Source: Pseudoroseicyclus_A sp041714655
GTDB taxonomy: Bacteria; Pseudomonadota; Alphaproteobacteria; Rhodobacterales; Rhodobacteraceae
Direction of reading: 5' to 3'
DNA length: 64,000 nt
Assembly: GCF_041714655.1 (NCBI RefSeq)
Contig: NZ_CP168219.1
Span: 620,001 to 684,000 of the forward strand
Shown here piece after piece: positions 49,169-58,031 of the stretch (positions are counted from its first letter, which is position 1; the number at the start of each line of letters is the position of its first letter). The notes beneath the pieces were generated by a model, which did no database searches, was not told where the DNA came from, and saw nothing but the letters and a program-made list of their open reading frames with translations. The position numbers and the translations under genes were made by a program.

Positions 49169-52100
49169 TCAGCCGAGCTGCCGCCGCAGCCGGTCGCGGG
49201 CGGTGGCGGCGGGGCCGTTGTCCATCCGGCGATGGAGCATGGCGATCGCCTCGTTCATCTTGCCCGCATCGAACCGCCCGTCGGGGGCGCGCAGGAAGGC
49301 GCGCTGCAGGATCGACAGGCGCCAGGTGATGACGCGCGGCCCGGCAAAGCGGTTCGCCGCCGCGAGCACGTCGAGGTTGCCCGGCGCGAGGCGGAGCGCG
49401 TGGCTCAGGAGCGCCGCCGCCGCGCCGACGCGGTGCAGCTCGAGGAGCGCCTTGAGCGCGCTCACCAGCACCGTCGCATCGCCGGGGTGGATGTCGATGG
49501 CCCGGCGCGCGGCACGGGCCACGGCCTCGCCGCCGTCCGCGCCGGCCCGCGCATGCAGGCGCACGGCGGCGGCATGGAGCGCATGGACCTGCGGCGCGCG
49601 CGCCACCGCGGCCTCGGCAAGTGCCCGGGCGGCGGGGAGGTCGCGGCCGGCGAGCGCCTGCGCCTGCGCCATCTCGGCCTGCGCGGCGAGCAGCTCGCGG
49701 CCGGCGCTCAGCGTCGCCTCCCTGTCGGCCTCGACGATCCTGTCGATCAGCGCGGCCACCTCGCCGCTTTCGGCGGCATGGTCGGGATAGGCGGCGAGGA
49801 GCGCCTTGGCCGCCTCCCCCCGCCTTTCCGCGATCTTCCGGGCGAGCGCCTGAAGCTCGCCCTCGCTGCGCACCCGCGGGAAGCTGCGGTGGAAGACGCG
49901 GCGCGCGGCGCGGCGGCCGGTGTCGTCCAGCAGCGCCTCCAGCGTTTCGGGGTCGTCATGGCGGAGCCAGAGCTCGGGGTCGTCGGCGATCTCGACATCG
50001 GCGCGGATCGCGTCGTTGAACGCGGTATCCTCGCCGATCCGCGCGCCGGGCGGGAAGTGGCCATGGCTCCCGAAGAGCGCCCGGTCATAGGAGAGGCTGT
50101 AGCGGAGCTGGCTGGCGAGCGGCGCCGCGGGGTCGCGCGAGATATGCATGTGCAGATGCGCCGCCAGCGGCAGGGGCGCGAGGTCGGGCGCCGGAGTGAC
50201 CCCGGCCGAGACGGCGGCATGGCCGGCCCGGTGCAGGGCGAGGCGCCGCTCCGTCCAGCCCGGCGAGGCGAGGCAATCGGCGGCGAGGAACGAGACATAG
50301 GGCGCCCGGCTCGCGTCGATGCCGACATTGCGGGCGGCGCCGGGCATCAGCCGCTCCTCGACCGCGACGAGCCGCACGAAGGGCGCCTGATCGCCGAGGG
50401 CCGCCCGCGCGTCGCCGCCCCCGGAATTGACCACGACGATCTCCGGCGCCGCGCCGCCCTGGCGGAGCGAGGCGACCGCGGCGGCAAGGCTCGCCGGCGC
50501 GCCGAGGCCGATGACGATGGCGGCAAGGTCGCTCTCGGCCGGCACCTTAGGCTCGGTGACCTCCGCCGGCCCGGTCACCCAGCGGCGCCAGGCCGCCTCG
50601 CCGGGTAGCGGGCCGCGGGCGGATTCGGCGCCCGGCGGCAGGAGCTCGGCGACGGCGGCGCGGGCCTCCTCCGCCTCCTCCACGCGGCCGAGCGCCATGA
50701 GGGCCTCGGCGGCTATTGTCAGGGCGAGGATCGGCTCGGGCTGCATCGTCTCGGCCTGCCGGGCGTAGCCCAGCGCCTCCTCCGCCTCCCCGGCCTGCAG
50801 CGCCGTATCGGCGGCGAGGAGCTGCATCTCCACGTCGCCGGGCAGCGCCGCCGCGAGCTCTCGCGCGGCGGGGAGCGCGGCGACATGCCCGCCCCGGCGG
50901 CGTGTCTCGGCCAGCCAGCGCAGCCGCTGGGGCAGCGGGTCGCGGCTGGCGCTCGCCGCGGGATCGAAGGTCGTCCCCGGCGCCGCCCAGAGCCCGCCGT
51001 CGTCGGTGAAGGCCGGCGAGAACCGCCGCTCCTGCGGGATCGTGACGAGGCGCATCCCCGTCTCGTCATCGAGGTAATCGTATCCGACGGTCTGGAAGCG
51101 CCGGCCCGGGTCATTCGCGGCATAGAGCCCGCGCCGCAGCTTGCGCCGCTCCGCCGAGGCCATGCGCAGATGGTAGAAGGAGAGCCCGGTGTCGCGCTGC
51201 GACAGGCGCCACTCGTTGGCCGTCCAGGCGCCGTGCAGCGCCTTGCCGTCCGGCCCCATGCCAGGCAGGCAGGGGAAGAGCCGCGCGCGGCTGCGCCCGC
51301 CCCAGATCCCGTCGATCCGGTAGCGGTCCGGCCCCCACATCTCGCGGCAGCGGAAGGTCCAGACCACCGGGCCGTAGAGCGTCGTCAGCGCCGGCATCTC
51401 GGCGGCGAGCCTGTCCTCGAAGCGCTCGTCGGGGTCGACCGCGAGCACCCAGCGCGCGCCCGCCTGCCGGGCGGCCTCGACAAGCGCATGCTGGCGGATC
51501 GCCTCGTTGCTGAGGGCCTCCTCGGCGCCCTGGTCGTCATAATGCACATAGCCATGCACGGCCGGAGAGAGGTTCTCGACGAGGCCCGGCACCAGATGCC
51601 GGTCGTAGCGCGACGAGAAGGCGGCCATGACCAGCGGCTGGCCGGGGGCCGGATCCCGCACCATCACCGTCTCGATGCGCGGATCGATGGCCGGCACATC
51701 CCAGGGATCGAGCGGCGTGGGCAGCTTGAGCCGCTCCTCGTATTCCCGGTCGATGGCGCGGAGGATCCCCGCCTCCCGCCGCAGGGCGCTCCGCGTCTCG
51801 GGCGGAAGCGGCGCGGGCGGCGGGGTGCGGGCGGCGGCGCGGGCGGTGACCTCGGCGAGGACCTCCTCGATCTGGATCTCGAGATGAAAGCGGCGGAGCG
51901 CCTGCGGCTGCAGGTCCGCCACGGCCGCGCGGGCCGCCTCGTACCCGTCCCGGATCTCCGCCGCCAGCGCCTCGGCACTGCGCGGCACCGGCGTGCAGCG
52001 GCCGGAGAAGTTGTTCGCCTCGGCCTCCTCCGTCAGCGGCGGCAGCCAGCCAGGGCCCTGGAAGCGGTCGTAGACGAAGACCGGCCGCCGGGCGCGAAGC

Positions 52101-52774
52101 GCGTATTGCACGGTCTTGCCGATGCTCACCACGGCATCCGTGGTCGCCAGGTCTTCCGGCAGGAGCCGCCGGCTCACGCCGGGATGGCCGAGCCGGATCA
52201 CCTCCACCCCCTCGCCGGAGAGCCGGGTCAGCGCCGCCGACAGCTCGTCCGGCAGATGGTTCGACACCGACAGGATCCGCCGGAGCGGCCCGTCCGGCGC
52301 CGGCGCTCCGGCGAAGGCGGCGGGGGCGGGGTTCTGGAAGAGCCGCACATCGCTCAGCCCCTTGTCCACGAGCGCCGCCCGCGTCTCTTCGGAATTGGCG
52401 AGGACGAGATCGGCGAAGCCGGGCTCGAAGACGACGCCCGGCGCCTCGAGCGACTCGCTCGGCGAGAGGTGGAGCTGCACGATCGCCGGCCGCGCCGGGC
52501 TGCCGAGCCGGTCGAGCGCCGCCGGGCCGAGAAGCCGCACGATGGTCTGATGCAGATCGAAGACGACGTCATAGGCGCCGAGATCGACCAATGCCGGATC
52601 GGCCAGCACAGCCTGCCAGTCGGGCAGGGCGAGCGTGACGAATTTCGGATCGGCGAAGGGGCAGAAGAGCGACACCTCGTGCCCGGCCTCCGCCAGCGCA
52701 TCATGAAGTTCGAGCGCCACGAGCTCCGAGCCGGCCCAGGTATGGAGGTGATGCGTGCAGACAAGGATTCTCAT
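49169..52774 (-). CDS. Giant multidomain glycosyltransferase (GT4, GT2-like, TPR, GT2, TPR)
   Basis: 1201 residues from ATG 52774 (MRILVCTHHLHTWAGSELVA); further upstream codons look non-coding. Residues 1-330 are a GT-B domain (VFVYDRFQGPGW, VSIGKTVQYALRARRP). Residues about 385-610 are a GT2-like domain with ARWVLAVDPDERFEDRL and GVVWTFRCREMW-type text. A TPR-like segment (about 690-770) is followed by a second GT2 domain (about 790-960: LAAIVIGLGAPASLAAAVASL, EERLMPGAARNVGIDASRAPYVSFLAADCL by position) and a C-terminal helical repeat region. Three catalytic modules on one chain imply successive sugar additions. It heads the leftward glycan run. Confidence 0.82.
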   Translation of the reverse strand: MRILVCTHHLHTWAGSELVALELHDALAEAGHEVSLFCPFADPKFVTLALPDWQAVLADPALVDLGAYDVVFDLHQTIVRLLGPAALDRLGSPARPAIVQLHLSPSESLEAPGVVFEPGFADLVLANSEETRAALVDKGLSDVRLFQNPAPAAFAGAPAPDGPLRRILSVSNHLPDELSAALTRLSGEGVEVIRLGHPGVSRRLLPEDLATTDAVVSIGKTVQYALRARRPVFVYDRFQGPGWLPPLTEEAEANNFSGRCTPVPRSAEALAAEIRDGYEAARAAVADLQPQALRRFHLEIQIEEVLAEVTARAAARTPPPAPLPPETRSALRREAGILRAIDREYEERLKLPTPLDPWDVPAIDPRIETVMVRDPAPGQPLVMAAFSSRYDRHLVPGLVENLSPAVHGYVHYDDQGAEEALSNEAIRQHALVEAARQAGARWVLAVDPDERFEDRLAAEMPALTTLYGPVVWTFRCREMWGPDRYRIDGIWGGRSRARLFPCLPGMGPDGKALHGAWTANEWRLSQRDTGLSFYHLRMASAERRKLRRGLYAANDPGRRFQTVGYDYLDDETGMRLVTIPQERRFSPAFTDDGGLWAAPGTTFDPAASASRDPLPQRLRWLAETRRRGGHVAALPAARELAAALPGDVEMQLLAADTALQAGEAEEALGYARQAETMQPEPILALTIAAEALMALGRVEEAEEARAAVAELLPPGAESARGPLPGEAAWRRWVTGPAEVTEPKVPAESDLAAIVIGLGAPASLAAAVASLRQGGAAPEIVVVNSGGGDARAALGDQAPFVRLVAVEERLMPGAARNVGIDASRAPYVSFLAADCLASPGWTERRLALHRAGHAAVSAGVTPAPDLAPLPLAAHLHMHISRDPAAPLASQLRYSLSYDRALFGSHGHFPPGARIGEDTAFNDAIRADVEIADDPELWLRHDDPETLEALLDDTGRRAARRVFHRSFPRVRSEGELQALARKIAERRGEAAKALLAAYPDHAAESGEVAALIDRIVEADREATLSAGRELLAAQAEMAQAQALAGRDLPAARALAEAAVARAPQVHALHAAAVRLHARAGADGGEAVARAARRAIDIHPGDATVLVSALKALLELHRVGAAAALLSHALRLAPGNLDVLAAANRFAGPRVITWRLSILQRAFLRAPDGRFDAGKMNEAIAMLHRRMDNGPAATARDRLRRQLG

Positions 52775-53035
52775 CGCCTTGGCTTTCGAAAAAAATTTTG
52801 AAAATCTGACCTTACTGTTTGCGCACGTGACCCTGCGAGAGGATCGGGCGCAAGAGGGTTCAAGCGTGGTGCAGATATTTTTGGTGCTCCGCCGCACCGT
52901 CCGCCGCCGCACCGGCGCCTCATGAGCGGACTGCATGGCAGCCACGGCCCTTGGGGGCATGGTCGCCGCGCGCCACCGCCCCTAGATTGCGCCGACGTGA
53001 CGCAATGACCGCCCAATGATCGCAAAGGGACCCCC

Positions 53036-54055
53036 ATGAAGAAGATCGGTTTTCTGTCCTTCGGGCACTGGAACCCCGAGCCCGGCTCGCCCCTGCAGAC
53101 GGCCGGCGACACGCTGACCCAATCCATCGAGCTGGCCGTCGCGGCGGAGGAGCTCGGCATCGACGGGGCCTACTACCGCGTCCACCATTTCGCGCGGCAG
53201 CTCGCCTCGCCCTTCCCGCTTCTCGCCGCCATCGGCGCGCGGACCTCGAAGATCGAGATCGGCACGGGCGTCATCGACATGCGCTACGAGAACCCGCTCT
53301 ACATGATCGAGGATGCCGGCGCGGCCGACCTCATCTCCGGCGGGCGGCTGCAGCTCGGCATCTCGCGCGGCTCGCCCGAGCAGGTGATCGACGGCTGGCG
53401 GCACTTCGGCTACGAGCCCGCCGAGGGCGAGGATGCCGCGCAGATGGCGCGGCGCCATGCCGAGATCTTCCTCGAGCATCTGGAGGGCCGCGGCTTCGCC
53501 CGGCCGAACCCGCGCCCGATGTTCCCCAACCCGCCGGGGCTCCTGCGGCTCGAGCCGCATTCCGAAGGGCTGCGCGATCGCATCTGGTGGGGCTCCGCCT
53601 CCGATGCCACGGCCGAATGGGCCGGCAAGATGGGGGTGAACCTGCAAAGCTCGACCCTGAAGGTCGACGAGGGCGGCGAGCCCTTCCACGTTCAGCAGGC
53701 CCGGCAGATCCGCCTCTTCCGCGAGGCGTGGAAGGAGGCCGGACACAAGCGCGAGCCCCGCGTCTCGGTCAGCCGCTCGATCTTTGCGCTGATGAACGAC
53801 ATGGACCGCGCCTATTTCGGCCGGGGCGGCAAGGAGAGCGACCAGATCGGCCATATCGACAACTTCCGCGGCATCTTCGGGCGCGGCTATGCGGATGAGC
53901 CCGACAAGCTGGTCGAGGCGCTGAAGGGCGACGAGGCGATTGCCGAGGCCGATACGCTGCTCCTGACCGTGCCCAACATGCTCGGCGTCGAGTACAACGT
54001 GCATGTGCTGGAGAGCATCCTGACCCATGTGGCGCCGGGGCTCGGCTGGCGCTGA
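53036..54055 (+). CDS. LLM-class flavin-dependent monooxygenase
   Basis: 339 residues of bacterial-luciferase-like TIM-barrel: IELAVAAEELGIDGAYYRVHHFARQLASPFPLLAAIGARTSKIEIGTGVIDMRYENPLYMIEDAGAADLISGGRLQLGISRGSPEQ, located at about residues 30-115, matches the family N-terminus. The family uses FMNH2 or F420 to oxidise aldehydes, sulfonates and other compounds; the substrate cannot be named. An AAAGGGA ribosome site is 5 nt before the ATG. It is divergent from the glycan locus and convergent with the FhuF-like gene. Confidence 0.87.
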   Translation: MKKIGFLSFGHWNPEPGSPLQTAGDTLTQSIELAVAAEELGIDGAYYRVHHFARQLASPFPLLAAIGARTSKIEIGTGVIDMRYENPLYMIEDAGAADLISGGRLQLGISRGSPEQVIDGWRHFGYEPAEGEDAAQMARRHAEIFLEHLEGRGFARPNPRPMFPNPPGLLRLEPHSEGLRDRIWWGSASDATAEWAGKMGVNLQSSTLKVDEGGEPFHVQQARQIRLFREAWKEAGHKREPRVSVSRSIFALMNDMDRAYFGRGGKESDQIGHIDNFRGIFGRGYADEPDKLVEALKGDEAIAEADTLLLTVPNMLGVEYNVHVLESILTHVAPGLGWR

Positions 54056-54065
54056 GTGTAGGGCC

Positions 54066-54095
54066 TTCGGACCCCCGCTGCGGCCGGGGCCCGAA
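54066..54095. terminator. Imperfect GC hairpin between convergent genes
   Basis: TTCGG (54066-54070) pairs with CCGAA (54091-54095), and CCCCG (54073-54077) pairs with CGGGG (54085-54089), with a small internal mismatch. It lies between the stops of the LLM oxidoreductase and the FhuF-like gene. No T-tract is visible, so termination function is tentative. Confidence 0.35.
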
Positions 54096-54112
54096 ACGTG
54101 TCCCGAAGACCT

Positions 54113-54976
54113 TCAGGCCGTGAGGCGGGTCGCGCGCAGGTGGGCGCGAAGCCTGTCCTCGCGGCTTTCGTCGTCGCGCAGGACGCAGGAGGTGCAGTAA
54201 CTGCCCCCCGGCACCGTGTAGTAGCGGCAGCAGCCGCCCCGCACCCGGAAGCGCTCTGAGATGTCGGGCCGCTCGGGCAGGCTGACATCGGTGAAGCGGA
54301 GCTGCGGCGCATGGAGCGGCGAGCCCTCGCGGTGGAGGATCTCGAGCGCCAGGGCGCTGGCCCGCTCCACCTCGTCGCGCCGCCGGCCCTCCTCGAGGAG
54401 GAGCTGCGAAAGCGCATCGCCGACGAGTCGCCAGAGCGCCGCCGGCCCGAGCCGCCAGGCGCGCGACAGGAGCGTCACCACCGGCGCGAAGAGCCCGGCG
54501 ATGGCGTCGCCGGCGGCCGCGCCATCGGGCGCGCCGAGGCGGATGCCGGGCAGCAGCGTCACGTCAAAGATCGCGATCTGGTAGAGCCGGTCGGCCCCCT
54601 GCCAGGGCTCGGTGCGCAGCGTCAGCGCCAGTGCCTCCGCCGGCAGGTGCGCGGGCAGATGGCCCGCCAGCATCAGCGCCGCGAAGGGCCGCAGCGCCGC
54701 CGGGGCGAGGCGGCCGATGAGATAGGCGGCGCGGAGCTTGTCATCGGCCTCGGGCGTGCCATCGGTGGCGGCCGCGCCCCAGGCGGGCAGGCAGGTTGCG
54801 AGGTCGCAGAGGCGTATGGCGCCCGGCGGCGGCACGAGGGCCACGCCCTGCCGGGTCTCGAAGGCGGTCTCCGGCGGGTTGGCGGGCAGGGCGGCAAAGG
54901 TGCGAAGGGCGGCGTCCAGCTCCGCCCCCCGGGCGCTGTCACCGGGCGGCATTGGCGCGGGCCGGGGGTGCTGCAT
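54113..54976 (-). CDS. FhuF-like (2Fe-2S) ferric-siderophore reductase
   Basis: 287 residues. The C-terminal FhuF cluster motif is present with Cys249, Cys250, Cys261 and Cys264 (GGCCRYY and GSYCTSCVL; the CC-x10-C-x2-C pattern). The helical N-terminal part matches siderophore-iron reductases (TCLPAWGAAA, DVTLLPGIRLGAP). It would release iron from imported ferric siderophores in the cytoplasm. The ATG at 54976 is used; upstream codons in the same frame do not resemble the family. No siderophore transporter is adjacent. Confidence 0.78.
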   Translation of the reverse strand: MQHPRPAPMPPGDSARGAELDAALRTFAALPANPPETAFETRQGVALVPPPGAIRLCDLATCLPAWGAAATDGTPEADDKLRAAYLIGRLAPAALRPFAALMLAGHLPAHLPAEALALTLRTEPWQGADRLYQIAIFDVTLLPGIRLGAPDGAAAGDAIAGLFAPVVTLLSRAWRLGPAALWRLVGDALSQLLLEEGRRRDEVERASALALEILHREGSPLHAPQLRFTDVSLPERPDISERFRVRGGCCRYYTVPGGSYCTSCVLRDDESREDRLRAHLRATRLTA

Positions 54977-55073
54977 CGCCGGGCCTTCCTTGGCAGGGGC
55001 GGGCCGGTCTGGGCGCCGCGTGAATCTCCGATAGAAATTATCAGGAAACCGGCGCGGCGCAACGGGGCGCCAT

Positions 55074-56894
55074 TCAGGCGCCGTAGTGCCAGCCCCACGG
55101 ACCAGCCAGCGCCGCCGCATGCGCCTCCGCCAGTGCCCGCAGCGCAGGGCCGTCCGCGTCGCTCCATCCCTTGGTGGCGATGCCCAGCATCCGGGGCAGG
55201 ATCATCGGCCAGAGCTCCGCGTCCCGCGTCGTGAACTCGCCCCAGAAGCAGCCCTCGACGCCGATGATCCGGTCGGCGACATCCTCCGCCCCCGGCGGCA
55301 CGGGCTGCCAGGCGACGGTCTCCTCCAGCGGGATGATGGCGGCCCAGGCGGCGCCCCAGTCGTCCGGATCGGCGGAATGGGCCATGTCGAAATAGGCGTT
55401 CTTGCCCGGGCACATGACGACGTCGTAGCCGGCCCGCGCCGCGTCCAGCCCCGGGCCCTGCCCGGTCCAGGAGAAGAGGATGGCGCCGTTGCCGATGCCG
55501 CCCTGCGCCCCCCGCGCCGCCTCCTCCCATGCGGCCGGGCGGATGCCTTGCGCCGCCAGCCCGGCGGCGAGGCGCGCCATGGTCCAGCCCTGCAGGTCGT
55601 CCGTCGTCTCCAGCCCCTCGCGCTCTTTCAGTTCGGCGGCGGCGGGCGAGCCCTCCCAGGTGCCCTCGGGCAGTTCGTCGCAGCCGAGGTGCAGATGGCC
55701 AAAGGGGAAAAGCTCCGCGACCTCGGCCGTCAGCGCCTCCGTCACCTCCCACATCTTCGGCAGGGCCGGGTTGATGGAATTGCCCCTGTAGCCCTGCACG
55801 GAGGTCTCGGCGCCGTTGTCGGCCGGATCGCGCAGGCCCGGGATGGCGGCGTTGAGGGCGAGGGCATGGGCGGGGATCTCGAGCTCGGGGAGGATCTCGA
55901 TATTGAGGCGCTTCGCGTGGTCGATGAGGGCGCGGGCGTCGTCCTTCGAATAGGAGCCGCCCGCCCGCGGGCCGCCGCCGAAGAGGCCGGGCAGCGCCTC
56001 GCCCTCGCCGCGGAAGGCGGTCTTCTGCCAGAGCTCGGGGTAGGAGGAGACCTCGAGCCGGAAGGCCTCGTCATCGGCGAAATGCCAGTGGAAGCGGTTG
56101 AGCTTGTAGAGGGCCATGACGCCCAGGAGGTCCCGGATCGTCTCCACCTCGAAGAAATGCCGCGCGCAGTCGAGATGCTGGCCCCGCCAGCCGAAGCGCG
56201 GGGCATCGGTGATCTCGCCGGTGGGCAGGCTGTCGCCATGGACGATCTGCAGCTGGCGGAGAGTCACGGCCCCGTAGAAGCGCCCGGCCCGGGCGCTGGC
56301 GGCGAGGGTGAGCCCGCCGGGCGCGATGGTCAGGCGGTAGCCTTCGGGCGGGAGCGAGGGGTCTTCGGTCAGCATGAGGGGCGCGCCGGCGGGGGAGAGG
56401 AACGGCGCCTCGGTCAGGCGCGAGACGGCGGGGATGGCGGCCACGGCCTCGAAGGCCTCGTCGGATGTGGCGATGCCGCGAGAGAGGTCGAGCCGCCCGC
56501 CGGCGGGGGCCCAGGCGGAGGGCGGCGGGCAGAGGCCGAGGCCCTCGGCGGGGCGCGGCTCCGGCGCCGGGGCGGGGCGCACGCCGGCGGGGCCGGGGGG
56601 TAGGGGCGTGATGCCGCCCGCGTGGCGGAGGTAGGGGCCGAGCGGCAGCCAGGCGCGGTTCTTCGGAGAGAAGCCGCCGGCATAGCGCAGGACCACCTCA
56701 TGCGGCCGGCCCGGCGCGAGGTCGGGCAGCGCCACCTCGCACCAGGAGCCGAGCGAGCGGATCAGCGTCCCGCCCGAGACGACGGCGCCGGGGGCCATCA
56801 GCGAGAAGCAGAAGACCGGGGCGGCGAGCGGCTCGGAGGCCGTGATCTCGCAGCGGATGGTGTCGGCGTCGATGCGGGCGGTGAAGTCGGGCAT
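55074..56894 (-). CDS. Beta-N-acetylhexosaminidase, GH20
   Basis: 606 residues with an N-terminal beta domain and a GH20 TIM barrel (FGWRGQHLDCARHFFEVETIRDLLGVMALYKLNRFHWHFADDEAFRLE, about 234-281). The catalytic Asp-Glu pair is Asp406-Glu407 in HLGCDELPEGTW. Essential Trp-rich pocket residues (FSWTGQG, EGCFWGEFTT) are present. There is no signal peptide, so it should act in the cytoplasm on imported chitobiose-like oligosaccharides. It lies downstream of a 26-bp palindrome and beside a GntR regulator and a sugar transporter. Confidence 0.9.
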   Translation of the reverse strand: MPDFTARIDADTIRCEITASEPLAAPVFCFSLMAPGAVVSGGTLIRSLGSWCEVALPDLAPGRPHEVVLRYAGGFSPKNRAWLPLGPYLRHAGGITPLPPGPAGVRPAPAPEPRPAEGLGLCPPPSAWAPAGGRLDLSRGIATSDEAFEAVAAIPAVSRLTEAPFLSPAGAPLMLTEDPSLPPEGYRLTIAPGGLTLAASARAGRFYGAVTLRQLQIVHGDSLPTGEITDAPRFGWRGQHLDCARHFFEVETIRDLLGVMALYKLNRFHWHFADDEAFRLEVSSYPELWQKTAFRGEGEALPGLFGGGPRAGGSYSKDDARALIDHAKRLNIEILPELEIPAHALALNAAIPGLRDPADNGAETSVQGYRGNSINPALPKMWEVTEALTAEVAELFPFGHLHLGCDELPEGTWEGSPAAAELKEREGLETTDDLQGWTMARLAAGLAAQGIRPAAWEEAARGAQGGIGNGAILFSWTGQGPGLDAARAGYDVVMCPGKNAYFDMAHSADPDDWGAAWAAIIPLEETVAWQPVPPGAEDVADRIIGVEGCFWGEFTTRDAELWPMILPRMLGIATKGWSDADGPALRALAEAHAAALAGPWGWHYGA

Positions 56895-56944
56895 GAGGTC
56901 CTCGGGCGTGTCGCTGGTGGAGAGGCCGGGGGGCCAGCCCCCGT

Positions 56945-56970
56945 CGCCATTGGTGCTTGAACCAATGGCG
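56945..56970. promoter_or_regulatory. Perfect 26-bp palindrome upstream of the GH20 gene
   Basis: CGCCATTGGT (56945-56954) and ACCAATGGCG (56961-56970) are exact inverted 10-bp arms with spacer GCTTGA, 50 bp upstream of the hexosaminidase start. The ATTGGT/ACCAAT cores match the TTGGTA half-sites around the gntR promoter, so a common GntR-family operator is likely. A further partial copy (CAATGGCG) follows at 56976. Confidence 0.55.
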
Positions 56971-57040
56971 CACTCAATGGCGACCCCCCGGCATATTTCC
57001 GGTCAGATGAAGGGGGCGGGATGGGGTCATCGGGGCGGGC

Positions 57041-57811
57041 TCAGATGTCGAGGCGGAGTTCGGTGACGAAGTCGTAGATGTCGGAGCGGTAGAGGCCGCG
57101 GGTGAATTCGATGGGGCGGCCGGTGGCGAGATAGCCGGTGCGGTCGATCTTGAGGACGGCGGCGCCCTCCGGCATCGACAGATGCTCCGCCTCGCGGGCG
57201 GAGATGGCGATGGCGGCGACGCGCTGGATGGCGCGGGTGGGCGCCGTCCCCGAGGCGCGGAGCACCTCGTAGAGCGAGGTCGAGACCCGGGCCGGGTCGG
57301 GCAGGATGTCGGCCGGCAGGGAGGAATGCTCGAGCGCCATCGGCACGCCGTCGGCCGAGCGGAGGCGGGCGATGCGGGCAACGGGGTCGGCGGGGCCGAG
57401 GCCGAGGGCGACGCTTTCCTCGGGGCTCGGCGGATGCACCCCCCGGGAGAGGATCACGGAGGAGGCCGCGCGCCCGCGCGCGCGCATGTTCTCGGTGAAG
57501 GAGACCAGCGTCGAAAGCGATTGCTCGAGCCGCGGCCCGCCAGAGGCCCGCACGAAGGAGCCGGCGCCGCGGCGCTGCTCGATCAGCCCGTCTGCGGCGA
57601 GCTGGGCGACCGCCTTGCGGATGGTGACGCGGGAGACCTCCGCCAGCTCCGCCAGCTCGCGCTCGGCGGGAAGCTGGGCGCCTGGCTCCAGCGTGCCGGA
57701 GCCGATGGCGGCGGCGAGATGGCGGGAGAGCTGCAGGTAGCGCGGGCCGCGCCCCTCCTTCAGCCACGAATCGGGGGCGTAGAGGCCGGCGCCGTCGGCG
57801 GATTCTGCCAT
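57041..57811 (-). CDS. GntR-family (HutC/NagR-type) transcriptional regulator
   Basis: 256 residues from ATG 57811 with a GGGGGA ribosome site. The N-terminal winged HTH (about 20-88: YLQLSRHLAAAIGSGTLEPGAQLPAERELAEL, VSRVTIRKAVAQLAADGLIEQRRGAGSFV) is followed by a UTRA effector domain (about 105-250) with IARLRSADGVPMALEHSSLP. HutC-type members NagR and DasR sense amino-sugar phosphates. It sits between the hexosaminidase and the divergent sugar-transport operon, flanked on both sides by candidate operators. Confidence 0.88.
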   Translation of the reverse strand: MAESADGAGLYAPDSWLKEGRGPRYLQLSRHLAAAIGSGTLEPGAQLPAERELAELAEVSRVTIRKAVAQLAADGLIEQRRGAGSFVRASGGPRLEQSLSTLVSFTENMRARGRAASSVILSRGVHPPSPEESVALGLGPADPVARIARLRSADGVPMALEHSSLPADILPDPARVSTSLYEVLRASGTAPTRAIQRVAAIAISAREAEHLSMPEGAAVLKIDRTGYLATGRPIEFTRGLYRSDIYDFVTELRLDI

Positions 57812-57828
57812 CTTTTCCCCCGTTTCAC

Positions 57829-57974
57829 TGGTATTTCCGGACAATACCAATGCCCGGCTCTCGCCTTGAGTTAGCCGAAGCCGACCGCGAGAAACAAGCG
57901 CAAAACAAGGGCAATCGTGCGCTTTGTGATTTTTGGTATCATATTGGTAGCTTTTTTGTGACGCGTTGGTATCG
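57829..57974. promoter_or_regulatory. Operator region with TTGGTA half-sites for the GntR regulator
   Basis: A perfect dyad, TGGTATT (57829-57835) with AATACCA (57843-57849), lies just upstream of gntR. Further right, TTGGTA occurs directly repeated at 57933, 57944 and 57966, that is 11 and 22 bp apart (one and two helical turns), before the transporter operon. TGGTAT matches the half-site known for NagR/DasR-type regulators. Assignment to this GntR protein is inferred. Confidence 0.6.
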
Positions 57975-58031
57975 TTCTCTCACGACAGCGATTCGCCCCC
58001 GGGGAGGGGCGCCAGGCAGCCAGGGGGTGGC

